Source: Dactylellina haptotyla
Taxonomy: Eukaryota > Ascomycota > Orbiliomycetes > Orbiliales > Orbiliaceae
Reading direction: 5' to 3'
Length of the DNA: 64,000 nucleotides
Assembly (NCBI GenBank): GCA_031310005.1
Contig: CM062384.1
Span: forward strand, 2,046,001 to 2,110,000
Part shown: positions 1-13,778 of the stretch, piece after piece
Layout of the letters: every line of letters starts with the position of its first letter
Numbering within the stretch: the stretch's first letter is position 1
The notes under the pieces: model-generated
The model's database searches: none
What the model was told of the DNA's origin: nothing
What the model saw: the letters and a program-made list of their open reading frames with translations, nothing else
Translations under genes and position numbers: made by a program

Positions 1-1836
1 TGCATACGGTGCCGTAATTGATAGAGTGGTCCAGGTGGTCTGTGGAGCCTGCTAGACCAACTGACGTCTTGATTCTCAAGCTCACGACGACGGGCTGGGG
101 TTTGGGCTTGTGCCATGCATCAAGGCCAGTGATCGCGGGCCTATAATTTTATTATTGTTTTTTATAAATATATGAATGCAACAAATATGTGATATATCTT
201 GCGATCGACTTACAGGGTCAACTCATTGACGGCGATAAAGTCGGAGACATTCTCAAGCTGGAACGACATGGTCTTCAAGTCTATATAGCTGCGGCGCTGG
301 AGTTCTCTCGACACCAGTGGCAACGAAAGGCGAGGGTAGTAGAACCTTTGAGGATGAAATTGTCTTGGGAATATATTTCTTCGGCAAAGACGAGCTGCAA
401 GGGACACACACGACCTAGCGGCCGACATATGTATACACCGTTATTCGAAGCTTACACACAGAGGATAAGTAGTGCAGTTCAGGGTCGGTTATCGCCTGCT
501 GCCAATTGGGTGGGCTAGTTGCAGTGCAGTCGTGGTGCGGACTGGGAGAGACGGGAAAATGCAGTGCAATGGCATTTCGCACGGCAGTACAACCAGCAGC
601 TGTTAATTCGGTAGGTTACTCCCAATCCTGTGGGAAACGTTCGACAGGATTAATTTTCACGCGGTCCTGCAAACATCGGCGACCGGCAGGCGGCAGCAAC
701 ACAAAACGTTCGGATTGGGCTGCTAACAAAGGGCTGGTTCGATGCGGACATTGCCTGGACATGGTGGACATGGTGGACGAAAGTTTTCACATGGCGGGAT
801 CCCGATGCGGACCTGCAGAAGAATCCTCGCTAGACGGGGAGTGGAAATGAATGGAATGTCAACTGCGGAGTGATTGAGGCGAGGGTGCTATTTGGAGGCC
901 GGAAGCATATATACACGTCTGGCTAGCTATAAGTGTGTATACACGCGGTTTTTATAACCATATCCTTCGTTCAGTTAAAGATCGATCGATTAGATTAGAT
1001 AGCAGGGCAGCATCATCGTGAAGATTTATCTAAAACTTGTCGGAGGTTGTGGAGACCGACCCCGCATGTTCGGCATCGGGTAGACTGAAGAGGAGGAGAG
1101 GCTGATGGATTAATAATGATAATATCGGTGCGGGATTCGCAAAAGCGCATCACGCCTCTGTTTCTTTATACCAGCCAGTCGACGACGGCTTGAGTACGAT
1201 AGCGATACGGATGGATTGGGGGTCAGCACGGATATTCAACCTCGGTAATTAAACGGGCCCAAATGGAAGCTGGTTCGGTCAAACCAGCCAGCAGCCAGCC
1301 CCATGCAAGGTCCACATGGACTCGTGCAGGCCATGGCCCGCCGCCCATAAGGCCCATCCATCATCCATGGCAAGCAGAAGGCGAGAAATGCGGAGAGACA
1401 ACGGGGTAGCAGCACAGCAAAGAGCCCGACGCTAAACGAGCATCTGGCAGCTGGCAGCAGAATCGACCGGGGCCGAACATGTGAGAGCGGTGCCTCGGCT
1501 TGACCGTCCCCTCCGCCCAAACAAACCCTCCGCGCCAACCACACCCACACCAGCCAACAGCACCACCGCGTAGCAGCTGGCTGGGTCGCAGCAGGTAAGC
1601 CGAAGTGGACAGGCGTCACCGAATCCCGCTTTCGTCCTTTCTTGCTTCCTTTCCCCGGCTACCGCCCTCCTCCAGGCGAAATAAATATCTTGCAGCCACC
1701 GTCCCGGCTTCACCTCTTCCTCTCTTCCCATCCACCCATCCATCACTCCCATCCCATATATACACACACACACACACCCGTATATATACCCAGACCACCC
1801 GTTTGTAGTATATAGAATATACGTAGTACCTGCAAA
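1..1836. other. Gene-free left edge and 5' flank of the nitronate monooxygenase gene
   Basis: I recognise no gene here. The short open frames have no motif I know and overlap on both strands. The last 300 bases are pyrimidine-rich and carry a CA/TA dinucleotide tract at about 1757-1796, just upstream of the first coding exon. This looks like a promoter and 5' UTR. Confidence 0.5.
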
Positions 1837-3191
1837 ATGTCTCCTAGTAAGTAGCAACAAGAGTGCTCTCTCTCGCACGTGTCTCCCGTCCCCAACCCGG
1901 GTATGGGGGCTGGAACGGAAAAACTCTGCGAGCATTCGCGCTGATGATCGTGTGCCCTCTGAACAGCCATCACAACCCCAATCACAAAGCTCTTCGGCGT
2001 CAAGCATCCAGGTAAGCAATCTCTCCCTCTCCCTCTCCCTCTCCCTCTCCCTCTCGTTCATTCGGTGATTCCAGCTAACGTCATGGCCATTCAGTCCTCT
2101 TGGCTGGTATGAACGTCGCGGCCGGCCCCAAGCTCGCTGCTGCCGTCTCCAATGCCGGCGGTCTCGGTGTCATCGGTGGCGTCGGCTACTCCCCAGAGAT
2201 GCTCCGCGAGCAGATCCAGGAACTCAAGAGCTTCCTCGCCAAGCCAGACCTCCCATTCGGTGTCGACCTCTTGCTCCCACAGGTTGGCGGTAGCGCCCGA
2301 AAGACCAACTACGACTACACCAAGGGAAAGCTTGGCGATCTCGTCGACATTGTCATCGCCGAGAAGGCCAGCGTCTTTGTCTCCGCCGTTGGTATCCCCC
2401 CAAGATGGGTTGTTGACAAGCTCCATGCCGCTGGCATCCCATACATGAAGTAAGAAATACTACTCCTACCGCCTAAGAACGTTCAAAAATGTCAGCTTTG
2501 TGCTAACATCTCCCCCTTTTTTTTGTTTTCTAGCATGATCGGCCACCCAAAGCACGTTCAGAAGTGCATTGACGCGGGCTGTGACATCATCTGCGCCCAG
2601 GGTGGTGAGGGTGGTGGCCACACCGGAGACGTCCCAACCTCTATCCTTATCCCCACCGTCGTCGACCTCTGCAAGGGCAAGAAGTCCCCTCTCACCGGTG
2701 AGGACGTTCTCGTCGTTGCCGCTGGCGGTATCTTCAACGGAAAGGGCCTCGCTGCCGTCCTCGCCATGGGTGCCTCCGCCGCTTGGGTAGGAACCCGCTT
2801 CATCCTCGCCGAGGAGGCTGGTGCGCCAAAGGCTCACCAGGAGGCCGTCATCACATCCGGATACGAAGATAACGTCAGGACAATCATCTTTACCGGTCGT
2901 CCCATGCGTGTCAAGAAGAACGCCTATATCTCGAACTGGGAAGAGAACCGAAAGGACGAGATCACCAAGCTCACAAAGTCCGGTGTTATCCCAGTCGAGC
3001 ACGATATCGAGCAGCTGGACAAGGATGACAAGTTGGACGATGACACCATGGACGCTGCCCGACCTTTCCTGATGGGCAAGGTCGCCGCCGTCTGCAACGA
3101 GATCAAGCCTGCCAAGGCTATCGTCGAGGAGATGGTTTCCGAGGCCGTCCAGCAGATACAGAAATCCAACTCGATGGTTGCCAAGTTGTAG
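1837..3191 (+). CDS. Nitronate monooxygenase (2-nitropropane dioxygenase family)
   Basis: FMN-dependent oxidation of nitronates (detoxification of nitroalkanes such as propionate-3-nitronate) is the known role of this TIM-barrel family. Exons are 1837-1846, 1967-2011, 2095-2449 and 2534-3191, giving 355 residues, a usual length. The N-terminus reads MSPTITTPITKLFGVKHP, followed by AGMNVAAGPKLAAAVSNAGG and GVIGGVGY, the family's flavin-barrel start. QGGEGGGHTGD holds the active-site His region and AAGGIFNGKGLAAVLAMGA with WVGTRF is the phosphate-binding end of the barrel. The start was chosen because only this ATG gives a splice-consistent join into the conserved N-terminus. The first coding exon is only 10 nt. 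Intron 2 carries a CTCCCT repeat just before its acceptor. The protein looks intact and catalytically competent; the exact nitronate substrate cannot be read from sequence. Confidence 0.9.
2021..2055 (+). repeat. CT/CCCT pyrimidine microsatellite inside intron 2
   Basis: About six CTCCCT-like units follow the donor of the second nitronate monooxygenase intron and form an uninterrupted pyrimidine tract. On the opposite strand this reads as an Arg-Glu repeat frame, which is an artefact. Confidence 0.85.
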
Positions 3192-3537
3192 ATTTCTTGT
3201 CTTTGCTGTTTTTGCCTTTTCGCTTTCTTATCACATACTTTTTTTTTTCTTTTTTTCTCTTTTTCTTCAATATTAGCATAGTCCGGAGCTTTGTGCCTTA
3301 TAAATCTTTCCCAAGATTTTCCATGCTCCTTGGGAGCACGATCTGTATTATAAAAGTAGCCATGGAATAATGGAATACCAACTGGATTCTGAAGAATATC
3401 TACTCTCGTGATTTCCACGTAAAAAAATTAAACTTGGTCTAAGAAACAACTCAGCACTACAAAGCACAACCCGCGGATAACAGTTCGGCTCAAAAGGCTT
3501 TTTTGTGCAAGATCGCCAAATGGTTGAACGCACTATT
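3192..3537. other. Convergent 3' spacer
   Basis: Spacer between the stop codons of the nitronate monooxygenase (+) and the small membrane protein (-). It is T-rich for the first 100 bases (3' UTR-like). No gene is seen. Confidence 0.5.
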
Positions 3538-3792
3538 TTACCGAGACTTTCGCAGCTCTGCTAGCTGGCTCTCTATATCCCGATCCTGGGCGCTCTGAGT
3601 CTGATTCTTCTCTACCACCGAGATCTTAGGGATCATTTCTTTGAGCTTTTGCTTGTCTTCCTCCGTTGGGGTGAGACCAAAGGCATCCGCCGCGCGGTCC
3701 GTAACGTATTCACCGACGAGGCCGTAGGCTATCAGACCGCCACCCAGTGCGAGACGTGAGGTCTGAGATAACGAAGTGAACCAGCTAAACAT
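3538..3792 (-). CDS. Small single-pass membrane protein, 84 aa, unknown function
   Basis: The frame encodes 84 residues starting MFSWFTSLSQTSRLALGGG, followed by a short hydrophobic, Gly-rich stretch (about residues 14-29, LALGGGLIAYGLVGEY). A hydrophilic, charged tail follows, with likely helix or coiled-coil character towards the end (DIESQLAELRKSR). A short uncharged-to-basic N-terminus before one membrane segment would fit an organellar membrane protein, but this is inference. I do not recognise the family. It lies convergent to the nitronate monooxygenase gene and divergent from GLO3, 692 bp apart. An upstream non-coding exon cannot be excluded. Confidence 0.6.
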   Translation of the reverse strand: MFSWFTSLSQTSRLALGGGLIAYGLVGEYVTDRAADAFGLTPTEEDKQKLKEMIPKISVVEKNQTQSAQDRDIESQLAELRKSR

Positions 3793-3973
3793 TGGTTAAT
3801 AGTAATAACAACAATATATATATAATTAGCATTTCCTCATTATGTGTACAATATGACCAAACGACTAGCACCTACCGCCAGATTGCAGACATTTTAGTTG
3901 AATATTAATTATTGCGAACGGGAAGGCCAGATGTGGAAAATGTCGAGACCAACAGGCTTATATGCGGACACAA

Positions 3974-4021
<48 letters not shown>

Positions 4022-4484
4022 TAAAAAAGAGAGCGAGAGAGGGAGGGCCTACATGACGAAACTCGAAGGAGAGTTCCATGCTGTCAGAAGAAATGCTCTA
4101 CGGATTATGCGGATCCCAGGGGCGATGCCCTGCTTATATAAATACATACTCGGTCTATTCCACCAGCACTTGCCTGTGGAGAGCAGCTTTGCAGATTTGC
4201 ATTCCAGCGCCCGAATCAGCCTGAAATTTTCTTTCGCCAGGCTTGGTGTCGTTGCTATGAATGTGAATTGGGTTGGATTTGATGGTCGGAGTTAACTGTG
4301 CTGACCGCAATAGCGCCGACCACGCCCAACAACGCTAACCTGTCCTCCTTGCCCGTCCGCTCCTGATGATAATAATAACCACCACGAGCACACCTTCAAC
4401 CTCAGGCGACACCTCTCCCTCCCTCCCTCCCTTCCCTGCCCCAGTACCACTGCTACCACCCGTCCGTCCAATCGCATCTACACA
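3793..4484. other. Divergent promoter region with AAT microsatellite
   Basis: This 692-bp region separates the divergent small-membrane-protein and GLO3 genes. It contains an AAT trinucleotide repeat at 3974-4020. The GLO3-proximal half is C/T-rich. No other gene is seen. Confidence 0.55.
3974..4020 (+). repeat. (AAT)n microsatellite, about 15 units
   Basis: An uninterrupted AAT run, read directly. It lies between the two divergent start codons. Confidence 0.95.
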
Positions 4485-6229
4485 ATGTCCGAGAAGGCCC
4501 TCGCAGAGAAGTCCGAGTCGCAGAAGATCTTTGACAGGCTCAAGTCCAAGCCTGCCAACAAGGTGCGTTTGCCTCTGATACCATTCACATTCACAAACCT
4601 CAGCTCCCCGAAGCTAACACGTTGCTCTTTCCCCCCAAAGATATGCTTCGACTGTGGCGGTAAAGCTCCCACCTGGGCTTCCGTTCCCTTTGGCATCTAC
4701 CTCTGCCTCGATTGCTCTGCCGTCCACAGAAACCTCGGTGTCCACATCTCCTTCGTCCGCTCCACCGTCCTCGACCGTACGTCCCTTCTTTATCCTATCT
4801 CCCATCCCATCCCATCCCATCCCATTCTATCCGTATCTGGAAACCTAACTCTTGGACGCGATATAAACCTACAGAATGGACCTGGGACCAGCTCCGTCTT
4901 ATGAAAGTCGGCGGCAACAAGGCGATACAAGAATTCTTCATCGATAACGGCGGTTCCGCTGCGCTGTCCTCCAAGGACGCCAAAGTCAAGTACACCTCAA
5001 ATGCTGCCAACAAGTACAAGGAAGAAATCAAGAGGCGAGCCGCGGAGGATGCCAAACTGTAATATCCATCATCTTAAAAGCAACAATACTTCCGTCCAGA
5101 CCTGCTAACCATATGCATAGCCACCCGGAGTTCGATCTTGACGAAAGTGACAAGGTCGTTGTGACCGCCGAAGAAGAGGAGGAGGACTTCTTCTCATCCT
5201 GGGACAAGCCAGCCATCAAGCGCCCATCGCCACTCCCCTCGCGAACCGGTACCCCCGTCAGCAGAAGTGCCTCACCGTTCCTTAATGCCAACGTAGCCGG
5301 AAACGGTACCGCTAGACCAAAATCACCCCTTGTCGCCGGTGGAGCGAAATCGAGCACCCCAGCTGGCACCCCTCCCGCCGCAGCCGTCTCTAAAGCTGTC
5401 CCCGCTGCTGCCGCTGCCGCCCGTGCGAAACCAGCCGGTGCTGCAGGTTCGAAGGCCCGCACAGGCGTGTTATCAGGCAAGAAGGCGCAGAAGATCGGTG
5501 CTAAGAAGGTCGTCACCTCTGATATCGACTTCGAAGCTGCTGAGAAAAAAGCTAAGGAGGAAGCGGAGCGGGTCGCTAAGTTGGGATATGATCCTGATGC
5601 TGAGGCTGCCGAAGAAGAGCAGGCCCGCAAGAGCATTGCCAGCCCCGCACCGATGACTACTTCCAGAGGCGGAAATACTACCAAGGCAGATACTGAAAAG
5701 GCGACAGCGCAAATGGCGAGACTGGGTTTCGGACAGGTTGCCAGTGCGAAGCCTGCTGCATCTGCTGCACCTAAGAAGATGGGTGGCTTTGGATCCACAG
5801 GAGCTACTCGACCTGTTGATGGTAATACGCCTGCCTTTTTAGATAGATATATACTTTGCAAGCTGACATTGCTCATTCTTAGACGACTCGGAACGCTACG
5901 CCCGCGAGAAATTCGGCACGCAGAAGTCCATTTCCTCTGATGAGTTCTTTGGCAGGAACAACTACGACCCCTCTGCGCAAGCCGAGGCACGTACCCGTCT
6001 GCAGAATTTCGACGGTGCCACGGCCATCTCCTCGAATGCGTACTTTGGCCGAGAAGAGGAAGAAGAAGGTCGGCCGCAAAGCGGTGACTTTTCTAGTCTC
6101 GAGGGCGCCGCTCGCGATATGGCTCGACGGTTCACTAATACTGCTGGAGATGATTTGGAGAATATTTCAGCATTGGTCGGACAGGGTGTTGAAAAGGCAC
6201 AGGATATGTTGAGGGCTTACATGCGGTGA
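4485..6229 (+). CDS. GLO3: ADP-ribosylation factor GTPase-activating protein (ArfGAP2/3, Glo3 type)
   Basis: Stimulates GTP hydrolysis by Arf1 on COPI vesicles (Golgi-to-ER and intra-Golgi traffic). Exons are 4485-4562, 4641-4776, 4875-5058, 5121-5821 and 5883-6229, giving 481 residues. The ArfGAP zinc finger is complete: [20 protein letters not shown], then CLDC, then [14 protein letters not shown] with the arginine finger, and [14 protein letters not shown] middle Ala/Ser/Pro-rich linker with KKA-rich basic patches is typical of the coatomer-binding part. The last exon has the Glo3 motif ([19 protein letters not shown] and [15 protein letters not shown]), which separates Glo3 from the Gcs1 and Age families. 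The C-terminus is an amphipathic segment. Intron 2 contains a CCCAT repeat (about 4800-4830). There are no signs of damage. Confidence 0.93.
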
Positions 6230-6834
6230 TCGTTCTTCTTCAGTTCGGACAGATTGAATACCTCTTTTTTTCATTTTCTCCTGCTTGTGATTTTTGTTTG
6301 GCTTTTTTCTTCTTTAGTTTGCTTTTTGGTTGCGTGAGGCTTCCGGTTTATGTATTCGATGTGAAAACGAGATTGACGATTTCTTTTCTAAAACAAAAGT
6401 ATACGTTCTCTGCTTCGCTTCGATATGTAAAATTTTCCCCTTTACCTCTTTTATTCCTCCTTCCCTTGTCTTTACGGTGGCGGGTCATGTACAGCGCGAT
6501 TGTTGAGTCTGTCTTCTTTGCGTATGAGCTCCGAAGCTTTTTGTATTTGTTTAGAGGAATTAAAATATAGTTTACTCTTTATAATATGTTGTTAAGAGCA
6601 GTTGCAGTCGGCACAAATATCAATATGCTAAGATACAACAGCGAAAATTTTAAAAGAAGGAAACCTGAAGTATACTAGTAGGAGCAGGTGGCTTGAAAAA
6701 ATTATCAGTAGTAATATAACTAACTGTATATCGCGAAGAACCGATGAGATAAAGGATAATAGAAAAACGAAATATATTAATATTCAATGATATCTTGTGC
6801 CGCATTAATTAAATCCACCATCTCATACGCCTCA
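6230..6834. other. Convergent spacer between GLO3 and the PHD-finger gene
   Basis: AT-rich 3' flanks of two convergent genes. T-rich stretches after the GLO3 stop look like 3' UTR. No gene is seen. Confidence 0.5.
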
Positions 6835-8269
6835 CTAATCGGTTCCAGTTGGTGTATCATTGTCTTGATTTCGAAGTTCACGGAAACTGATCCATCCTTT
6901 CGGATTATCAACTTTAACACCACTAATAGAATATATCCTATGGCTGATAGCAGGATTGTCGGAGTCGTCTATCCACAGTAAATCGTCTTCATTTGACTTG
7001 ACTTGAATTCGGGAATTCGGTTCCTTTTCACCGGGAATATTCGTATTCTCTAAGGCTCCTGTTTTGAGAGTGGCATGCGATTCGAGCTGTTGGATATTTT
7101 TGTAGATGTCGGTAGGGTAGATTGAGATGTTTGGAGAATTTTGATCGATATTGAGGATGATCGAGATTAGTTTCTCACGGGAGAGACTGTTCAGGTAGAG
7201 TAGTTTCTGAAGAGGCTCCACATTAACTTTGCAATTCTCAATTAAAGTGGGAGGCGCATATCAAGGAACTGGAACGAACCTCATCCTGGGAGAGCGAAAG
7301 CCCACCAGCTCTCGTAATCGGTATACTGGTGTGATTCAGATCGGCTTGGGATCCTTTACTAGGTTCGCAATTTTTACAATACCAATTCTTTTCTGCCATT
7401 TGCACGAACGAATTATCGATAATAGGGACGTGGCAGTGCTGGTGATATGCCTGATCGCAGCCGTCGCAGAAAACAATTTGGTCTTCTGGACTATCCGGGG
7501 TGCGGGTACAGACCATGCAGCTTGCTTCTGGTTCGTCCGACACTGATGCTTCGCTGAATTGCGGGTTGGTATCGTGGGATTCTAGCATAGCTGTTTCTTT
7601 GTGGGCGTTGGGGTTTACGACGGTGCGGCCGGAGAGGGTTTTGAAGCCGGATTGAATATAGTTCTCATCTGATGAGGAGTCCTACATAAATGTGGAATGA
7701 GTCTACTTTTACGTAACGGCGTCATTGCAGGACTGAAATCTTGTACGGGTGCGTCTTAATATGTGCATTAACAACAGCAGGACTCACATTGTAGCCTCTC
7801 TTGTTGGGTTTGGCAACTTTTGATCTTCGACGCTGTCGTTTTCTCGTAGGCGGCGGCTCAGAAACTTGCAAAATGTTAGCCTGTGGAATTGGTTTTTTGA
7901 AGAGTATTTTAATAAGGGCGGTTCACTATTTTCTTCTTCAATCTCTAGCGCTCGCCGTTTCTTTGGTTTTAATATCAGTCGTATGCTTTTAAGTCCCGTC
8001 TGGTGCTCAGGCTCAGGCTGTGGTATTTCCGCCGGCATTTCGAACGAAGCTGGCGAGCTCGAGGTGCCTGAGGCGGACTCACGCATAGAGGGCAAACTCT
8101 GGCAAGTCGTATAAATAAATTACCAAGGCCGTTTCTCTATCCGATGGCGAATTGCTATAGTATGCATCGGTATACATACCTCTTCGTACTCTACTTCCTC
8201 CATCTTCCCTTGACCCGCCGGGAAAGCTGAGAAGCGCAGCATGAGCCTCGGGGCGGCGGCCGCGCTCAT
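6835..8269 (-). CDS. PHD-finger protein, putative chromatin reader
   Basis: Built from five exons on the minus strand: 8269-8180, 8098-7927, 7864-7788, 7681-7280 and 7215-6835, giving 373 residues. The only recognisable domain is one PHD finger of C4HC3 type at about residues 140-190: CMVC, then IVFCDGCDQAYHQHCHVP, then NWYCKNC. Such fingers bind histone H3 tails. Upstream lies a very basic patch (PTRKRQRRRSKVAKPNKR), a plausible nuclear signal. The C-terminal part (SREKLISIILNIDQNSPNIS and LLWIDDSDNPAISHRIYS) resembles the conserved tail of an uncharacterised fungal PHD family; this is recalled, not searched. The last two splice sites are the least certain. The gene is divergent from UFE1 (593 bp). 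Confidence 0.8.
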
Positions 8270-8862
8270 ATTTGATGATGAAATTACAAATGAGTTGCTA
8301 GTTCGCCTTCCCGCTTACCGATACTAAGAGACCCAACGGGAGAGGTAATCTAGGGATTTTCCTGGCCGTGTCCGGTGCTCAAACCATATTCCTTACAGTT
8401 GAGGGCATTCGCAGACGGGCACTAAAATTCTGAGCTGCACCTGCTGTTGGAATTTGGGCCGGCGTGTGTTGCCGTGAGGTCCGGGACAGCAGCTGGAGCC
8501 CAAAGCTGCGTATCGCATGCCGGGGAGCTCTCTTCCGTCAATTCATATCTGATATAAAACACCAATCGTCGCTCCGTCCGCCACAGAGAAGGATGCAGAA
8601 CGGTATCACGAAGCACCGGCCCAGGCGGTTCGAGTCGGTGCACGAAGCGGCGGGCTGCGGCTGCAGGGCGGTGGCGCAACACCTCGCCCGCCGAACTTAA
8701 CAACGTCACCCGTTTGGAAGGAACCATACCCTGGCCTCCTCCTCCCGCCCTCTCCAGCTACCACCACGAAGGACAGAGCAGGATAGATATAAGATATACC
8801 ACCAGGCCCCTCCCTCCTCTCAGATGGTTCTGCGGTAGCGCGCCGGACCGCTCGCAGCCTAA
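8270..8862. other. Divergent promoter between PHD-finger gene and UFE1
   Basis: GC-richer than the neighbouring spacers. Small overlapping frames on both strands show no motif. No further gene is supported. Confidence 0.5.
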
Positions 8863-10094
8863 ATGGCCAACATCTCCGACGCTTTCAATAAGCTCCTCGA
8901 AAGCCGTGACTCGGCACCCATCAGAGGCCGCAGGTGGCATATACCTGAAAATGGCTTCATCAAGGAAGCATACACCATTGTATGCCGCCCTCCCCAAGAG
9001 AAAGATTTCATCTTATGCTTTGTGCTTCCGAAGGGAATTACGAATCTCAGTTCTTTTGGTGCTAATTTACTGCGTACTAGAACGCTTCGATAACAAAACT
9101 CACCCGCTTCCTCCTCTCCATCCGACAAGCCTACCTATCCACCGCCCGCGCACCCCGTCATGCTTCCTCTCTCACCACCCGCAAACCGGACCGTCGCTAC
9201 TTCACCGACAAGGAGCGCGATGAAATCGACTTCGAAGCCAAGACTATGATCCGGCAATACATGCAGGTCATCGCCAACCTCGAGGATGCCGAAAAGACCC
9301 GCATCTTGATCGAGAAAAAGACTAGGGAGAAGAACTTAAGCCTGGGCAAATGGATTCGTGACCTACGCCGCGGCGGGGACGAGGTAGACGAGGAGGTGGA
9401 AAAGAGCAAATGGATGGCCCTGCACAGAGAAGGCGTCCTGTGGCTATTAAAGAACCGACTGGAGAAACTCAGCGAGATACAGCGTGAACAGCAAGAAACG
9501 CGGCTCATGAGGGAAGTGGAGAAGAATAAAAGTATCCTAGAGAACATGGCGTTTGATAAATCACAAGGACTGGCGATAGGGAACGCTGCCGTCCAGGCGT
9601 CAAAAGCTGCTCAGGTGGAGGCACAGACGAAAGCTTACAAACGGTCACAAGCCGCTGCTGCTATAGAGGATGAAGAAGCCAGAGATATTGAACAGATGTT
9701 GTCGAAAGATCAACTACAGATATTCGCAAAGGAGAACCAGGATATGGTGAAATATTACGAAGACACGCTCGATCAGATTAGGTATGGACCTTATCCCCAA
9801 CAAGACTGTGATATAGTCCGTCTAAGGTTATTTTCTAACCCGAATTCTGTCAGATCGGCGGAGAAATCTCTAATTGAGATATCAGAGATGCAAAACAGAA
9901 TTGTGATGGATATCGCAGCCCAGTCAGACCATATAGACCAGCTTATGGCAGACTCGGTAACCACATCGCAAAATGTGGAACAGGGAAACAAACAGCTAAA
10001 GCAAGCCGCTCAGAGAGCATCACCTGCGAGATATGTCTTTCAAGCATCTGTTGGGTTCTGCGCATTTCTTATTCTAGCAGACTTGTTAACATAG
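8863..10094 (+). CDS. UFE1: ER t-SNARE, syntaxin-18/Ufe1 family
   Basis: Qa-SNARE for Golgi-to-ER retrograde vesicle fusion and homotypic ER fusion. Exons are 8863-8979, 9081-9781 and 9854-10094, giving 352 residues. The N-terminal domain matches the Ufe1/syntaxin-18 pattern: FIKEAYTI continuing into ITKLTRFLLSIRQAYLSTA, then YFTDKERDEIDFEAKTMIR. The SNARE motif near the end includes EISEMQNRIV and IAAQSDHIDQL, where the Gln is the expected zero-layer residue. A C-terminal anchor follows (VFQASVGFCAFLILADLLT), with almost no lumenal residues. The second intron (9782-9853) is 72 nt, a multiple of three without stop codons, so it also reads through; GTATGG, a TTCTAAC branch and a TCAG acceptor argue that it is spliced. 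The gene shares the secretory pathway with GLO3 next door. Confidence 0.9.
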
Positions 10095-10542
10095 TTCTGT
10101 AAATTTTTGAGGGAGGTTATTTCTGGGTTCTATTACCATGATTTTTTGACGCCTTTTTCGTGTGAATATATATATAATATTGGATACCCCGAACCTTTTT
10201 GTGATAGTTGCACGTGCTATAGGTTCGCTAGGACATAAGCTACCATGTCCAGTCCAGGCCGCCAAGACAGGTAGCGACAAGGATCGGATGCACCCGAATC
10301 TGCGATGTTGGACGCGCTAAAATGCAACTTGCATTCGATAAAGAGTTATCAGCCCCCAGTGTCTCTATCACGTTCCCCCTTGCTCCCCCAAGATAATGCA
10401 TCCGACAATATGAGAGGTCATACGACATCTTAGCATTCGGCTTCTGTTGGCCTCTGTCTGCGACCACACCCTGTTCCCGAGTCCGACGATACACCGCTTT
10501 GCTACGACAGAACTAGTCTGGTTCAGAACAACCGCGGACAAG
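10095..10542. other. Spacer between UFE1 and the mannosidase gene
   Basis: Contains the UFE1 3' flank and the mannosidase 5' flank. The mannosidase frame stays open upstream to an ATG at 10447, but the 32 extra residues look unlike an N-terminus of this family, so I treat that part as 5' UTR. Confidence 0.5.
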
Positions 10543-12661
<2,119 letters not shown>

Positions 12662-13778
12662 GTTTCGGATTTCCTTCTATTTGTTCCCGAGGGAGTTCAT
12701 GGTCTGACTGTTTTTCTGTTACTGTTATCAATCTTTCAAAAGGAGATTCTTGTCCGTATCCAATAAATTCCAACAAGGAAGTTGATCAAAATAGCGCTAA
12801 TTGAGAGAAAGAATCCCGGCAGAGCAAACTCTGCAGGGAGAATAAAAATGGAAGGAAGATTTGTGGGATAAGAATCACACATACTGGAAATTGGAGATAT
12901 ATGGAAAGAGGTCATTTAGAGAAATATAAGCTTAAAAATTAATGGAAAGACATTAACACGGCGGCACAACATAGCACCACATCGCAGTTCATTGTTCGTC
13001 CAAAAATCAGAAAGAGAAAGAACCCTTTGCGTGGCGCCGTAAGACAATATCAAACATCAAAAAACCAAAAGTCAAAAAATAAAAAGAGTACAACAGAATC
13101 GTACAGGCGGTGGGAAAAAATAGACCGTAGGTGGAGGAGAGCGCGGGGGATGAGAAAAGGGGTCTGTGAAGGTGAATTCGGTTAAATTACATAAACAACC
13201 ACGACGTCACCGTGCTTGTGCGGAAAAGGTTGAGGAGAATGAGGAACAGGGGAAAACATTACGCGGAGCTTCGCATCAGTAGCATTAAGCATGAGAAACA
13301 AGACATAAAAGCGTGAAAAAGAGACACCACTGAGACGCCAGGAATGTGTAGGCCATGGTATATGGAATGAGAGAGGGAAGGGAGAGCAGCGCAACTTTCG
13401 AGCGACATTTTTTTCTTTTCGTTCCCAGTTGCCCATGAAATAGCGTTTCGAGAAGGCGGTGATAGCCCTTAAACTGGTCCAGCAATAGAAGAAGAAGAAG
13501 AAGAAGAAGAAGAAGAAGAAACGATATATAGGTATAAAAAGGATGACAGCAAAAAATAAACTTTTAAGAATCCCCACTATGAATATGAAATCGGATAACC
13601 GGAATGCATGGTTCCCACTGAAACTGAAGAAACCGGAAGAAAACAGAAAGAAGTTTGGACCAGAAACTAGGAAGATACACCGCGAATGAGGTATCAAGGA
13701 TACGACCGGGAAAAAAAAGCTGGAGGCAAAAACTTGGGAAATAACGATAAAAATCTGAAAATCGCGAAGAGGGTATAG
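12662..13778. other. Convergent spacer with AAG microsatellite
   Basis: 3' flanks of the mannosidase (+) and BEM1 (-). A purine-rich, low-complexity region, with an AAG run at 13487-13521. No gene is seen. Confidence 0.55.
13487..13521 (+). repeat. (AAG)n microsatellite, about 11 units
   Basis: Uninterrupted trinucleotide run. It lies downstream of the BEM1 stop codon, where the transcript strand would read TTC repeats, probably 3' UTR. Confidence 0.9.

Noticed and set aside
1432-2061. Minus-strand frame with Arg-Glu repeat
   Set aside because: Produced by the CTCCCT microsatellite in the nitronate monooxygenase intron; no coding features.
10447-10542. Upstream ATG extending the mannosidase by 32 residues
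   Set aside because: The extension has no signal-anchor character and precedes a normal type II anchor start at 10543; probably 5' UTR.
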